Shown: piece by piece, positions 1-9,453 of the stretch
Numbering within the stretch: the stretch's first letter is position 1
Layout of the letters: the number at the start of each line of letters is the position of its first letter
Assembly (NCBI GenBank): GCA_009929215.1
Contig: SAAX01000023.1
Location: forward strand, 1 to 38,081
Length of the DNA stretch: 38,081 nt
Origin: Deltaproteobacteria bacterium
GTDB lineage: Bacteria; Desulfobacterota; Desulfovibrionia; Desulfovibrionales; Desulfovibrionaceae
Reading direction: 5' to 3'
Position numbers and translations under genes: made by a program
Notes under the pieces: generated by a model
What the model was told of the DNA's origin: nothing
Database searches by the model: none
Seen by the model: only the letters and a program-made list of their open reading frames with translations

Positions 1-3000
1 TTGGCCTGTTCCTCGAAGTTCTGGAAACCAGAGTGATGCAGGGCATCCTCAACCGTTTCGTCCCAGTTCCACGTGGCGTAGATCACAGGCTTGTGGAAGG
101 TGGAGCGGAAGCTCTGAAGTTCGGAACGGTAGAAGCCTTCCTTGGGCGTGTCGAGGTGCTCGCGGAACTGTTCGTGCCGACGCTGCAACTCGCCTTCGTA
201 CCATTCCTGAATATCCTGGGGTTCCTTGTACTTCTTGAGGATATGACCGTAGCCGGTCTTTTCCATCAGGTCGGCAAGGCGCTTGTGGTGCTGCGAGGCA
301 AGCCATTTGCCAAGGTCGGCGGCAGTATGGCTTTCTGCTTCCACGGCGGCGATGTCGAACACGGTCTGGTAGTACGTATCGGGCACAACCGAGGCGGAAG
401 TGATGCCAGCAATGGCAACCAGACCGCGCAGGATAATGCTGTTGGACACGCCCTGACCGCAGAAGCCCACCTTTTTGGCGTATTTCTGCCCGGTGAAGAT
501 GCTGACCAGAATGGCCCACACAACCGCCGGATCTTCTTCATCATAGATGTGCGACAGACGCGCGTTGTCGCGGTCGGTAGCCAGCACCATCTGGGTCATG
601 TCGTTGGAGCCGATGGAGAAACCATCGAATTCCGTAATGAACTGCTTGGCCAGAATGGCGTTGGAAGGCAGCTCGGACATGAGGATGATCTTCAGGCCGT
701 CCTGGCCGCTCTTCAGCTTGTGAACCTGCTCAAGGTAGCTGCGCATGGAGCGGGCTTCTTCCAGCGTGCGCACAAAGGGCAGCATCATGCGCAGGTTGGA
801 GCCGCCGTACACGCCACGGGCCAGCTTGAAGGCTTCGATTTCCCAGTCGTGGATATTGCGCGAAACACCACGGTAGCCAAGCATGGGGTTGTCTTCCACA
901 TGTTCAAAGAGGCTGCCACCAAGCAGGTTGCGGTATTCGTTGCTCTTGAAGTCGGTGGTACGGTACGTGATGGGCTTGCCGTAAAAGGCCATGGCAAAGA
1001 GCGCAAGGTTCTGGGCCAGGGTCTGAACGTAGTGTTCCTTACCGGTACGGAAGCCACGCGCCTTGATCATGCCGCGAATCTTGTCCGTAAGGTTGCGCAG
1101 GTCGTCCATTTCCTTTTTCAGGCCAGAACGCAGGCTCACTTCTTCACGCAGGCGGTTGATATTATCAAGCAGCTTGGTGACAGCGGGCAGTTCGCGGATG
1201 CGGAGCACCTGCTCTTCAACGCAGGCTTCAATTTCAGCCGCACGCTTGCCGGCTTCGGGGTCAGACGGGTTCAGCAGTGCCAAAGCATCGTCGTAGCCCA
1301 TGATGATGCGCACATGGTCGGCCAGATCGTTGGAGGTCTTGAGCACTTCAATACGGCGCGAGGCCATTTCGAGGTGCTGGTCAATCTTGTGATCAAGCTC
1401 GCGCATTTTGCGGTGCTGCAACAGCACGTCTTCTGCATTGAGGCTCTTGCTCGCTTCGGCAAAAGCTTCAACCTCGGCGGCAAGGCCGGTAACTTCGCCC
1501 ACGTATTCACGCAGGTTGAAGTTGAACACAATAAGACCAGCGGCCATCTGCTCGCGCAGCACCTTGGAAAGGCGGTTTTCAAGCTCTTTCAGCTTGTTGT
1601 GAACCACGTTTTCCAGTTCGCCGCTGTCAAAAGCCTCCAGAGCCTGCGGGTGGATGCTGATGTTGCCCAGCATGAATTCCGCACGCAGCAGGCCCACCTC
1701 AAACTGCGCAAAATTGCGCAGCCGCGAGAGGAACAGCGCCTGACCCACGTCGGCCAGCACAAGGCCGACCTTGGTTTTGGTAGAGGGCAGTTTGGAAAGG
1801 TCCATTTCGCCGCCCACAAGGTGCAGGGGCAAAAGGCCGCGATATATCTTGCCGCGTGTACCGTCAACGGTCACTTCCGCGCCGTCGAGGGCACGCAGCA
1901 CGTCAAGACGCTGAATACCGATAACCGCAGCAATACCAAGCTCGCGCGAGGTAATGGCCGCGTGGCTGGTGTCGCCGCCCACATCGGCCATGATGGCCGA
2001 GGCCACGCGCATACCAGGAACCATGTCCGGGTCGGTGCGTTCGGCTGCAAGCACGTCGCCCTTGGCGATCTTGTTCAGCTCAAGGGCCGAGCGCAAAAAG
2101 CGCACCGTGCCCTGACCAGCTCCGCGTGAAGCGCCATTGCCTTCAATCAGCACTTCAGCTTCGGCTGCGGCCTTGGCGTCCACCTCGCGGCGGCGCATAA
2201 AGATGGTGTGGGGGTGCAGCTCGAGGTCGTCGTTCCAGCGGGTTTCGGGCCGCGCCTGAACAAACCAGAGCTTGTCGTTGGCATCAATGCAGAATTCCGT
2301 ATCCATGATGATGCCGCCGTAAGCCTTGCTTACCGCACGCACACCCTGGGCAACGCGTTCGGCCTGGCTGAGCGAAAGCGCCCAACGCAGAGCCTCAAGC
2401 TCGGAAACTTCAACCTCGCGGGTGCCGCCGCGTTCGTCATAGACGATCTTCATGTCTTTGCAGCCCATCTGACGGATGACAACTTCGCCACCGTCGTCGC
2501 GCTGGAAGACATAAAGCTTGTCGGGCGTAACCTTGCCGCCCACCACAGCCTCGCCGAGGCCATAGCTGGCGTCGATGCTGACCAGCTCGCGGCGGTCAGT
2601 ACCACGGCAGCCCGTGGCGGTGTCGGCCGAGAAGGCCGTACCCGAAATGACAGGGTTGATCATCTGCATCATGCAGACAGAAAGCGAGGTGTGCTCGATG
2701 GCCCACTCAAGCTTGGCGGTTTCTGCAATGCTTTCGTCACCGGTTTCTTCGGCCTTGGCCAGCGCATCGAGGATGGCCTCGCGGCGGTAGGTCATGGAAC
2801 GCAGATTGTAGGCAGACGAGCAGTCCCAGTGGTAGGCTTCCACAACCCTGTCTTCGCCCACCATGTTAAGGTAGGTGTCCTGAAGACCGGCAAAAGCCTT
2901 TTTGCGCGAATCTTCGCCAGCGGCAGAAGAACGCACGGCCACGGGGGTCATGTCGTCTTCATTTTCGCGGCAGATGGCGCGGTAAGCGCCACGCACGGCT

Positions 3001-3542
3001 TCGGCAACCTCGTGCGGCACTTCAACAGACAAAATGGCCGCCTGCACCATAACCGAGCGCTTGCGCAGCTGGTCGATGCCCTCTGGCGAGGTGGCAAAGC
3101 CCTCTACTATATTGTTGATAAAGGTGCGCAGCTTGGTGTGCGACTGCTCACCTTCCGCCAGCGCGGCCTGCTGGATCTGCTTGCCGAGCTGACGCACGAA
3201 CTTCTGCAAGAAGTCCGGATCCTGGTTTATTTCGGGGTCGTTCCAGTCGATGCGCCCATATTCGCGGTCTACGACGCTGCGCACCACCCTGCCGTTGACC
3301 TTTGTTTCATCCAGCAGATGATGAAAGGCAATGGACGAGATAGCGCGGAAATGGGGCGCCTGAATGCCCTGAATCTGGCTGATCAGAGCAGTGTTGTAGT
3401 TCTTACCACCAACAAGCAACTCCGCTTCGGGACCAATCTGCACAATTTCGGCGCCGTCGAGCACCAATTTTTTCTGAACTGCCTCAGGCGCGTTGACCTT
3501 GGGTTTGTTCTGCGCAGGTTTGGCGGCGGGACTCTTAGACAT
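1..3542 (-). CDS. PEP synthase-like PEP/pyruvate-binding protein (3' end cut by window edge)
   Basis: This resembles phosphoenolpyruvate synthase and pyruvate,phosphate dikinase, which use ATP and a phosphohistidine to interconvert pyruvate and PEP. The frame is open from an ATG at 3542 (SD-like GGAGGAAG upstream) to base 1, about 1180 codons, with the stop outside the window. An ATP-grasp-type N-terminal domain carries VRSSAAGEDS near residue 200. The mobile phosphohistidine domain carries GGDTSHAAITSRE, with the catalytic His at residue 527. A PEP TIM-barrel domain carries GSNDMTQMVLATDRD near 975 and the CGQGVSN cysteine near 1026. A long helical insert lies between the last two domains and more than 130 residues follow the barrel, so it is far longer than E. 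coli PpsA (about 790). It lies 98 bp downstream of pyruvate carboxylase and is probably coexpressed. Direction of the reaction in vivo is unknown. Confidence 0.88.
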   Translation of the reverse strand, partial: MSKSPAAKPAQNKPKVNAPEAVQKKLVLDGAEIVQIGPEAELLVGGKNYNTALISQIQGIQAPHFRAISSIAFHHLLDETKVNGRVVRSVVDREYGRIDWNDPEINQDPDFLQKFVRQLGKQIQQAALAEGEQSHTKLRTFINNIVEGFATSPEGIDQLRKRSVMVQAAILSVEVPHEVAEAVRGAYRAICRENEDDMTPVAVRSSAAGEDSRKKAFAGLQDTYLNMVGEDRVVEAYHWDCSSAYNLRSMTYRREAILDALAKAEETGDESIAETAKLEWAIEHTSLSVCMMQMINPVISGTAFSADTATGCRGTDRRELVSIDASYGLGEAVVGGKVTPDKLYVFQRDDGGEVVIRQMGCKDMKIVYDERGGTREVEVSELEALRWALSLSQAERVAQGVRAVSKAYGGIIMDTEFCIDANDKLWFVQARPETRWNDDLELHPHTIFMRRREVDAKAAAEAEVLIEGNGASRGAGQGTVRFLRSALELNKIAKGDVLAAERTDPDMVPGMRVASAIMADVGGDTSHAAITSRELGIAAVIGIQRLDVLRALDGAEVTVDGTRGKIYRGLLPLHLVGGEMDLSKLPSTKTKVGLVLADVGQALFLSRLRNFAQFEVGLLRAEFMLGNISIHPQALEAFDSGELENVVHNKLKELENRLSKVLREQMAAGLIVFNFNLREYVGEVTGLAAEVEAFAEASKSLNAEDVLLQHRKMRELDHKIDQHLEMASRRIEVLKTSNDLADHVRIIMGYDDALALLNPSDPEAGKRAAEIEACVEEQVLRIRELPAVTKLLDNINRLREEVSLRSGLKKEMDDLRNLTDKIRGMIKARGFRTGKEHYVQTLAQNLALFAMAFYGKPITYRTTDFKSNEYRNLLGGSLFEHVEDNPMLGYRGVSRNIHDWEIEAFKLARGVYGGSNLRMMLPFVRTLEEARSMRSYLEQVHKLKSGQDGLKIILMSELPSNAILAKQFITEFDGFSIGSNDMTQMVLATDRDNARLSHIYDEEDPAVVWAILVSIFTGQKYAKKVGFCGQGVSNSIILRGLVAIAGITSASVVPDTYYQTVFDIAAVEAESHTAADLGKWLASQHHKRLADLMEKTGYGHILKKYKEPQDIQEWYEGELQRRHEQFREHLDTPKEGFYRSELQSFRSTFHKPVIYATWNWDETVEDALHHSGFQNFEEQA

Positions 3543-3640
3543 GTCTTCCTCCGGTTTGGGAAACAGAAGCTTTACAACCTTGGAAATTGTATATCGCCAT
3601 GAAGGAACTGTCCACAAATTCCAGCACAGTGCGTGCTAAA

Positions 3641-6600
3641 TTAGCTGACGCGTGCTCCACAATAGGGACAGAAAGCGATGTTATCCATAGGAATGGGCTG
3701 GCCGCAGGCCTCATTGCCGCACACACGCGGCACCGGGCCCAGCTCGACAATAAGCTCACCTTCTCTGACCGAAACCATTTGCTTGCTTTCTTTGAAATCA
3801 GCGGTTTTGAGCACGCGCTTCACCATGCCATCCACAGGGGCCAAAACGGCTTTTTCCTGCTTCATGATGGACACGTTAAAGAGCTCCTCGCCCGCCTTGA
3901 CCACATCGCCGGGGTGCACATACATGACCCACAAATCGCCATTGCTGGGCGCGGCCACATGCATCTTGTTGGCCGGATCAGCCATGAGCGTGCTTTTTGC
4001 GCTATTGCCCGAGGGCTGCCGAACCTGAACTTCGCAGCTCATGAATTCAGAGTCGAGCACATAGCGGCAAATGGAGATGCCCGCATCGTTGGGATTGGAA
4101 ATGCTGAGCAGCAACAGGTGGTGGGGCTTGCCGCTGCTGTCGTTAAAGTACAGGTCCTGACCCACTTTCAGGCCTTCAAACCACACATGCAGGGGCAGGT
4201 TGTTGGGATCGCCAAACTTTGCCTTGAACTGAATGGTTTTGAGAGCATCAGCCGGGTGGTTGAGGTACAACACGAACTCTTCGTCGTTGGGCTTGCGCTT
4301 GAGTATTTCGGCGCAGGCCTTTTCTTCGGCAGCCAGATTGACCTCAACCAGAGATTCAAGCGGTGAATCTTCTGTGCGGGCAGCCATAGCGCTTTTCCAG
4401 TCAGAGCCAAAGGCGCTCTGATAGACCCAGTCGGCCGGAAAACCGAGCGGCAGCTTGCCAAACTTGCCTTGCAGCAGGTTGCGGAAAGCATCGTTGCAAT
4501 CCTGATAGATGTTCAGGCGTGCGCGGCGCATTTCGTCGGTAAGTTCGCTTTCCGGCATGCGCGTAACCTGACCAAGCACCTCAAGAAGGTAACGCACTTC
4601 GTCTTCGCCACCCCGCTTCCACGCGCCGGTAACAGCCAAAAAGGCCGTGTTCCAGGTGATCTGCGAACCGGGAGTTACGTCGTGATAGCGCACAATCTGG
4701 CGCGTGCCTTCGAGGAACTTGAGCATGTAGGGCAACAGGTGGATGTAGCCCTGCTTCATGGCACCTTCCTGCGAGGATGAAGTGGCCCCGCCAGGCATGC
4801 CGTGACGCGTCACGTCATAGTCAATGCCCTGGAAGTACGGCGCGCAGTAGCGGTCGTAGTAGGGCATGATCTGCTTGCAAACAAAGTTTGCGTCGCGGAT
4901 GGCGTTTTTATCGAGGCTGCACTTGAGGCCCAGCTCGTCTTCAATGTAGGCCATGGTAGAGAGCACATCGCCCTGACCGTAAGAGCGTACAGCAGAACCC
5001 AGACCCACGTCGATGATATGCGCGCCAGCCTTGGCGGCAGCACCGCACGAGGGCACAAACAGGCCGTCTGTGTAATGCCTGTGGTAGTGCAGCACAAGCT
5101 CAGGCCATGCTTTGCGCAGGGCCTTGACCAGCTCGTCCATAAAGCGCGGCGGGCAAACGCCGGCCATATCCTTGAGGCCCAGAATGATGTTGCGCGAGGC
5201 TTCCTTGGGGCTTGCACCCATAATGTCCCCCACCATGCGCATCATGGCCTCTGTAACGCCCAGATAGTGCGGTACGTCAAAGCCCTTGGCCCAAGACATG
5301 GAAATGGCTGGCTGGAAGATAATGTCCTTGCGGCTCATCACCACTTCGGCAATGGGGCGCATGTTTTCCACATGGTTCAAAAAGTCGAAACAACGCACAA
5401 CCTGATAGTGGTCGCAGATCATCTCGCCAGTTTTGAGCATGAGGTTGCGCGGCTGCGGCGTGTAGCCAAGCACGTTGGTAGAGCGCACCAGCAGCTGCTT
5501 GAGGGTTTTGGGCGCAAAGCGGTTCCATTCCTGGGCTTCGGTGAAGGGGTACGTCATGTTGGCCAGCATGGCCACATGGAAGTGCGCACCACCACCGTTT
5601 TCAAGCGAGAAGAATCCCGCATTGTCAAGGTAGGGGCCCATCAGCCTGTCTTCGGCAAGGCGCAGCCTGTTGCCAGAGTTGGACTGCGTAAAGTCGCGCG
5701 TGGTGGTATCAGAGAAATGCACCAGGCCCGAATCGCGAATGTAATCAAGCGTGGCCATGCGGTCGCCCTGCGGGTACGGCGAGGGCTGACGGCGGGTGGC
5801 CGTGGTTATGGGCGGTAGCACCGGCTCAAAGGGGCCAAGACAGGGCGTGCTGCTTGAACGGTATTCGCCAAGCTGCACATAGGGGTTGAAGCCCTTAGCC
5901 GAAATTTCGGCCACCAGCTTGGCAAGGCGCTCGCCTTCTGGCGCAAGGTCGGTGTAGACCATGAGCTCAGGATGCGTGGCGATGAAGTTGGTATTGATGT
6001 CGCCCTGCTTGAACAGGGGGTGCTTGATCACCTGACGGAAGAAAGGAATGGTGGTTTTGATGCCGCCAATCACATATTCGCTCAAGGCGCGTTCGGTGAT
6101 GCCCAGTACCTTTTCCCAGTCTGTGGCATACGAAATAAGCAGCGCGCCCGCCGAGTCGTAGTTGGCAGGAAACTCGTAACCGGCGCTGATATTGGAATCA
6201 AGGCGCACGCCAGGGCCGCCGGGCGACACATAGCGCGAAATGAGGCCAGAATTGGGAGCAAAGTTGTCCTGCGGGTTTTCGCAGTTAATGCGCACCTGCA
6301 TGGCCCAGTAAGAAGGACGCTGGCTTTCCTCGCGGTAGCGCAGTTCCGCACCAAAGGCCACGGCAATCTGCTCTTCCACAAGGTCGATGCCGTAGCGGCA
6401 TTCGGTAATGCCGTGCTCGACCTGCAAACGGGTATTTACTTCAATAAGATAGGGTGTTCCATCGGGGGTAACGAGGAATTCGACCGTAGCAAGCGAATGG
6501 TAGCCCACAGCACGCACCAGACGGCGCGAGTAATCCTTGAGCCTGTCGCGCAGGGTCTTGGTGAGGCCCGGCCAGGGTGAAGGCGTGATTTCAATGAGTT

Positions 6601-7342
6601 TCTGGTGGTTACGCTGCACGGTGCAATCGCGTTCGTCAAAGGCAAACACGTTGCCGTACATGTCGGCAATGACCTGAATTTCAATGTGGCGCACATCAGC
6701 CAGGAATTTTTCAACAAACAGGCGCGGGTTGCCAAACGAGGCCTGGGCCATGGTAGAAGCCTTGAAAAAGGCGTCTTCCAGATCGGCTTCGTTGTGAATG
6801 GCAAAAATGCCGCGTCCGCCGCCGCCACCCTCTGCCTTGAGCATGATGGGCAGCCCGATTTCATTGATGAGCTTGCGGGCGGTGGAAACATCCACGGCTC
6901 CATCAGAGCCGGGCACAACAGGAATGCCTAATTTGCGGGCCACTTCACGAGCCTGAACCTTGTTGCCCAACAGATTCATGGCCTCGGCGGTTGCGCCGAT
7001 AAAGGTAATGCCCGCCTCTTTGCAGCGCTGCGGAAAGCGCGTGTCCTCGGAAGCAAACCCCCAGCCGGGGTGAATGCCGACTACGCCACGTTGTTTGGCC
7101 TTGTCGATGATGCGGTCAATATCCAGATACGCGCGGGGGTCTGAACCCAGCAGCATCAATTCCTGTGCCGTAGAGGCAGCAGGGGCCGTTTTGTCCACAT
7201 CTGTCGCAGTCATTGCCGCCACCGCGTCAAAACGTTCGCGGATAGAGCGACAAATACGACGGGCCGGAATACCACGGTTAGCAACCAGTATAACCTTGCC
7301 CTTCAAATAATCCTGTACTTCCGAGAATGTCTTGTTGGCCAT
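3641..7342 (-). CDS. pyc: Pyruvate carboxylase with C-terminal zinc ribbon
   Basis: Biotin-dependent carboxylase of 1233 residues, predicted to make oxaloacetate from pyruvate, bicarbonate and ATP. The biotin carboxylase domain (about residues 1-460) has the glycine-rich ATP loop GGGGGRG, ERDCTVQRNHQK and EVNTRLQVEHG. The carboxyltransferase domain (about 540-1000) keeps DTTTRDFTQS, KDMAG, an HYHRHYTDG metal-binding segment and HGMPGG, but is divergent around them. The biotinyl domain has the target lysine at residue 1161 in SIMKQEK instead of the usual AMKME. A tail with cysteines at 1208, 1213, 1225 and 1228 looks like a zinc ribbon, which is not typical of pyruvate carboxylases. The ATG at 7342 is the first start that keeps the whole biotin carboxylase domain, and its SD is weak. 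The ligase gene birA lies just upstream. Another biotin carboxylase specificity is possible but less likely. Confidence 0.9.
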   Translation of the reverse strand: MANKTFSEVQDYLKGKVILVANRGIPARRICRSIRERFDAVAAMTATDVDKTAPAASTAQELMLLGSDPRAYLDIDRIIDKAKQRGVVGIHPGWGFASEDTRFPQRCKEAGITFIGATAEAMNLLGNKVQAREVARKLGIPVVPGSDGAVDVSTARKLINEIGLPIMLKAEGGGGGRGIFAIHNEADLEDAFFKASTMAQASFGNPRLFVEKFLADVRHIEIQVIADMYGNVFAFDERDCTVQRNHQKLIEITPSPWPGLTKTLRDRLKDYSRRLVRAVGYHSLATVEFLVTPDGTPYLIEVNTRLQVEHGITECRYGIDLVEEQIAVAFGAELRYREESQRPSYWAMQVRINCENPQDNFAPNSGLISRYVSPGGPGVRLDSNISAGYEFPANYDSAGALLISYATDWEKVLGITERALSEYVIGGIKTTIPFFRQVIKHPLFKQGDINTNFIATHPELMVYTDLAPEGERLAKLVAEISAKGFNPYVQLGEYRSSSTPCLGPFEPVLPPITTATRRQPSPYPQGDRMATLDYIRDSGLVHFSDTTTRDFTQSNSGNRLRLAEDRLMGPYLDNAGFFSLENGGGAHFHVAMLANMTYPFTEAQEWNRFAPKTLKQLLVRSTNVLGYTPQPRNLMLKTGEMICDHYQVVRCFDFLNHVENMRPIAEVVMSRKDIIFQPAISMSWAKGFDVPHYLGVTEAMMRMVGDIMGASPKEASRNIILGLKDMAGVCPPRFMDELVKALRKAWPELVLHYHRHYTDGLFVPSCGAAAKAGAHIIDVGLGSAVRSYGQGDVLSTMAYIEDELGLKCSLDKNAIRDANFVCKQIMPYYDRYCAPYFQGIDYDVTRHGMPGGATSSSQEGAMKQGYIHLLPYMLKFLEGTRQIVRYHDVTPGSQITWNTAFLAVTGAWKRGGEDEVRYLLEVLGQVTRMPESELTDEMRRARLNIYQDCNDAFRNLLQGKFGKLPLGFPADWVYQSAFGSDWKSAMAARTEDSPLESLVEVNLAAEEKACAEILKRKPNDEEFVLYLNHPADALKTIQFKAKFGDPNNLPLHVWFEGLKVGQDLYFNDSSGKPHHLLLLSISNPNDAGISICRYVLDSEFMSCEVQVRQPSGNSAKSTLMADPANKMHVAAPSNGDLWVMYVHPGDVVKAGEELFNVSIMKQEKAVLAPVDGMVKRVLKTADFKESKQMVSVREGELIVELGPVPRVCGNEACGQPIPMDNIAFCPYCGARVS

Positions 7343-7473
7343 GCCTTTCAGCCCTTTTCAACCGGCGCATTTCTGCCTACGCGCCAGCGTTAGACGGCGA
7401 AAACACGCTTTCGTGCTTCGCATTGGGCGGCGATGCCCCCAAGCCTAACCTGCCAAAATGACTGTGATCCCCA
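7343..7473 (-). other. birA-pyc intergenic region with a hairpin
   Basis: This 131-bp gap separates birA from pyc on the minus strand. It holds an imperfect hairpin at 7397-7421 (stem CACG/CGTG flanked by GCGAA/TTCGC, loop of four). No T-run follows it in either direction, so it is not a clear terminator. It could be a leader structure for pyc or have no function. No convincing -35/-10 pair was seen. Confidence 0.25.
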
Positions 7474-8292
7474 TCATTTTTGCGCAGGGCTCAGCCGGAG
7501 ACTACCGCAAATGAATTCCTCAAGCCGTCCGTTGATGTTAAGACACAGGCCGCCTGACGTTCCTAAGCCCGCCAGCCAGCCGCGCACGATGCGGTCATCG
7601 TCACGCAGCTCCACGTTCTCGCCGCGCCAGAGCAAAAGAGCCTCCGCGCGTTTCCTCCACCCCTCAGGAAAAGAGTGGCAGCCAATATATGCTGAAAACA
7701 TGCGCTTTACAAGGGTTTGCCACAGTGCTTCAGCCGTATAATGCACAATCGGGATCGATTTATGCAGATTTTCAAGGCAGGTTGCCTCAAGCGCGGCATC
7801 GGCACGCATCTGTTCTGCTGGCGGAGCCCAGCAAACATTTATGCCAATACCTGCCAGCAGTACCCCACCCCGCTCTTCAAGCAGAATGCCCGCCACCTTT
7901 TGCGGCTGGTTGCCAGCGCTGCACACCACAAGGTCGTTGGGCCATTTGAGGCGTACCTGCCAGCCATCCTGCGCCAGCGCCTCGGCCAGCAGCATGCCCA
8001 CAGCGGGTGCTGCGGCCGTGCCGTCAAAGGGGGCAGCCAGTGGCAAGCGCAGGGCTGCATACAGGTTGCCCACGGGCGAATGCCATTGCCGCCGCAGTTG
8101 CCCGCGTCCGGCTGTCTGGCTGTAGACCTGCACGCTGTCCCACGGCTCAAGCAGGCCGCGTGCAGCAAGGTGCGCAGCCGTGTCGAGGCACGAGCCCACC
8201 TGCCCAAACCGCCAGATTTGTGGAACAAAATTTTTGCCATCGCCAGCGGTAGTGCTTCCCTCGGACTGGTGGCTGTGGCATACTATGGGCAT
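7474..8292 (-). CDS. birA: Biotin--[acetyl-CoA-carboxylase] ligase
   Basis: This 272-residue protein would activate biotin with ATP and attach it to the acceptor lysine of biotin enzymes, here most obviously the neighbouring pyruvate carboxylase. It carries the biotinyl-AMP loop as TAGRGQLRRQW (near residue 60) and KWPNDLVV (near 120), followed by KVAGILLEE and LAGIGINV, in the usual order. It lacks an N-terminal helix-turn-helix domain, so it is a monofunctional (group I) ligase and not a repressor like the E. coli protein. The ATG at 8292 is preceded in frame by a TAA after two codons, so it cannot start earlier. The only later candidate, a GTG at about residue 32, would remove conserved sequence. 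Its start codon overlaps that of divergent cca. Confidence 0.93.
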   Translation of the reverse strand: MPIVCHSHQSEGSTTAGDGKNFVPQIWRFGQVGSCLDTAAHLAARGLLEPWDSVQVYSQTAGRGQLRRQWHSPVGNLYAALRLPLAAPFDGTAAAPAVGMLLAEALAQDGWQVRLKWPNDLVVCSAGNQPQKVAGILLEERGGVLLAGIGINVCWAPPAEQMRADAALEATCLENLHKSIPIVHYTAEALWQTLVKRMFSAYIGCHSFPEGWRKRAEALLLWRGENVELRDDDRIVRGWLAGLGTSGGLCLNINGRLEEFICGSLRLSPAQK

Positions 8293-9406
8293 GGAACTTT
8301 ACCTCGTTGGCGGCGCTGTGCGCGACCTCTTGCTTGGGCGCAAGCCCACAGATCTTGATTTTGCCTTTGACGGAAGCATGGCCGATTTTCTGGCTGTACA
8401 TCCCGAGGCGGTACGCGTTGGCAAAAGTGTGGATGTCTGCCTGTGGCACGGGCGCGAATGTATGCCCCTGCGCGGTGGAACCCTCGCGGCAGACTTTGAG
8501 GCGCGCGACCTTACTATCAACGCCCTTGCGCTTGACACTGCCGGGCGGCTGCACACGCACCCGCAAGCGCTGGAAGACCTGCGCAACAGCCTGTTGCGAC
8601 CAGCATCCCCCACAGCCTTTGCCGACGACCCCACCAGAGTTTTCAGGCTGGCGCGCTTTGCCGCCCGCTGGCCCAGCTGGCGCATTGACCGTGAGGCCTT
8701 TGTGCAGATGCGTGCCATCACGGCCCAGCAGCTTGCCGCCCTGCCCGCAGAAAGGGTCGCGCGCGAAATGCTTAAGGCTCTGGCAGCGCCACGCCCTGCA
8801 AGGTTTTTTCGTGTACTGGCACAGGGGGGCTGCCTGCTGCCATGGTTTGAAGAACACGAATGCGCGCGGCATATTCCCGCTGGGCCACGGCAGTGGCACG
8901 CCAACAGCGTTTTTGGGCACTGCCTGCGGCTTATGGACGAACTGGCGGGTGATGCCCTGGCCGTGTGGATGGCCCTTTGCCACGACATCGGAAAAATTGG
9001 CACCGATCCTGCCCTGCTGCCGCACCACTACGGACACGAAGCGCGGGGCGTGCCGCATGCCCTTGCGCTGGCAAAACGCTTGCGGCTGCCAGCTGTCTAC
9101 GCCAGGGCTGGCGCACTGGCTGCGGAAGAACACATGAAGGCGGGCATGTTTGCCACCCTGCGGGCGGGTACGCGGCGCGACCTGCTCTGGCGGGTGAACC
9201 AGCTTGGGCTTTCAAAGCCCTTCTGGAAGTTGGCCGATGCCGACAGTGGAACGCCCGTGAGCGAACTGGCCTACCCGTGCCTTGTGGCCATTACCGCTGT
9301 ACGGCTGCCAGAAGAATGGCACAACCGGGGCGAGGAATCGGCCCGCAAGCTACGCGATATGCAGTGCGTGGCCCTTGCCGCCCTGCGCAAAAAACAGGCT
9401 GCCTGA
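8291..9406 (+). CDS. cca: CCA-adding tRNA nucleotidyltransferase with HD domain
   Basis: This enzyme adds or repairs the 3'-terminal CCA of tRNAs from CTP and ATP. The class II nucleotidyltransferase signature is at the extreme N-terminus: LVGGAVRDLLLGR, then the metal-binding DLDF, then RDLTINALA. A neck region with DDPTRVFRLARFAAR follows. An HD domain (FGHCLRLMDE, ALCHDIGK, about residues 210-330) resembles the phosphohydrolase domain of E. coli Cca. The ATG at 8291 gives MELYLVGGAVRD, matching the start of E. coli Cca, and yields 371 residues. An in-frame ATG at 8285 is an alternative. No good SD is present. Starts further downstream would break the catalytic motif, so at least a 2-bp overlap with birA is unavoidable. 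Confidence 0.93.
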   Translation: MELYLVGGAVRDLLLGRKPTDLDFAFDGSMADFLAVHPEAVRVGKSVDVCLWHGRECMPLRGGTLAADFEARDLTINALALDTAGRLHTHPQALEDLRNSLLRPASPTAFADDPTRVFRLARFAARWPSWRIDREAFVQMRAITAQQLAALPAERVAREMLKALAAPRPARFFRVLAQGGCLLPWFEEHECARHIPAGPRQWHANSVFGHCLRLMDELAGDALAVWMALCHDIGKIGTDPALLPHHYGHEARGVPHALALAKRLRLPAVYARAGALAAEEHMKAGMFATLRAGTRRDLLWRVNQLGLSKPFWKLADADSGTPVSELAYPCLVAITAVRLPEEWHNRGEESARKLRDMQCVALAALRKKQAA

Positions 9407-9453
9407 GCGCCTCGATAGCGCACAGTCCACTTTTTGCTGTTCTTCAGCGGCTC

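Noticed and set aside
33..3602. Two long plus-strand open frames (33-2129 and 2208-3602)
   Set aside because: They run antisense to the PEP-synthase-like gene, which has all catalytic motifs. Their products are His/Gly/Val-rich with no domains, typical of shadows in GC-rich DNA.
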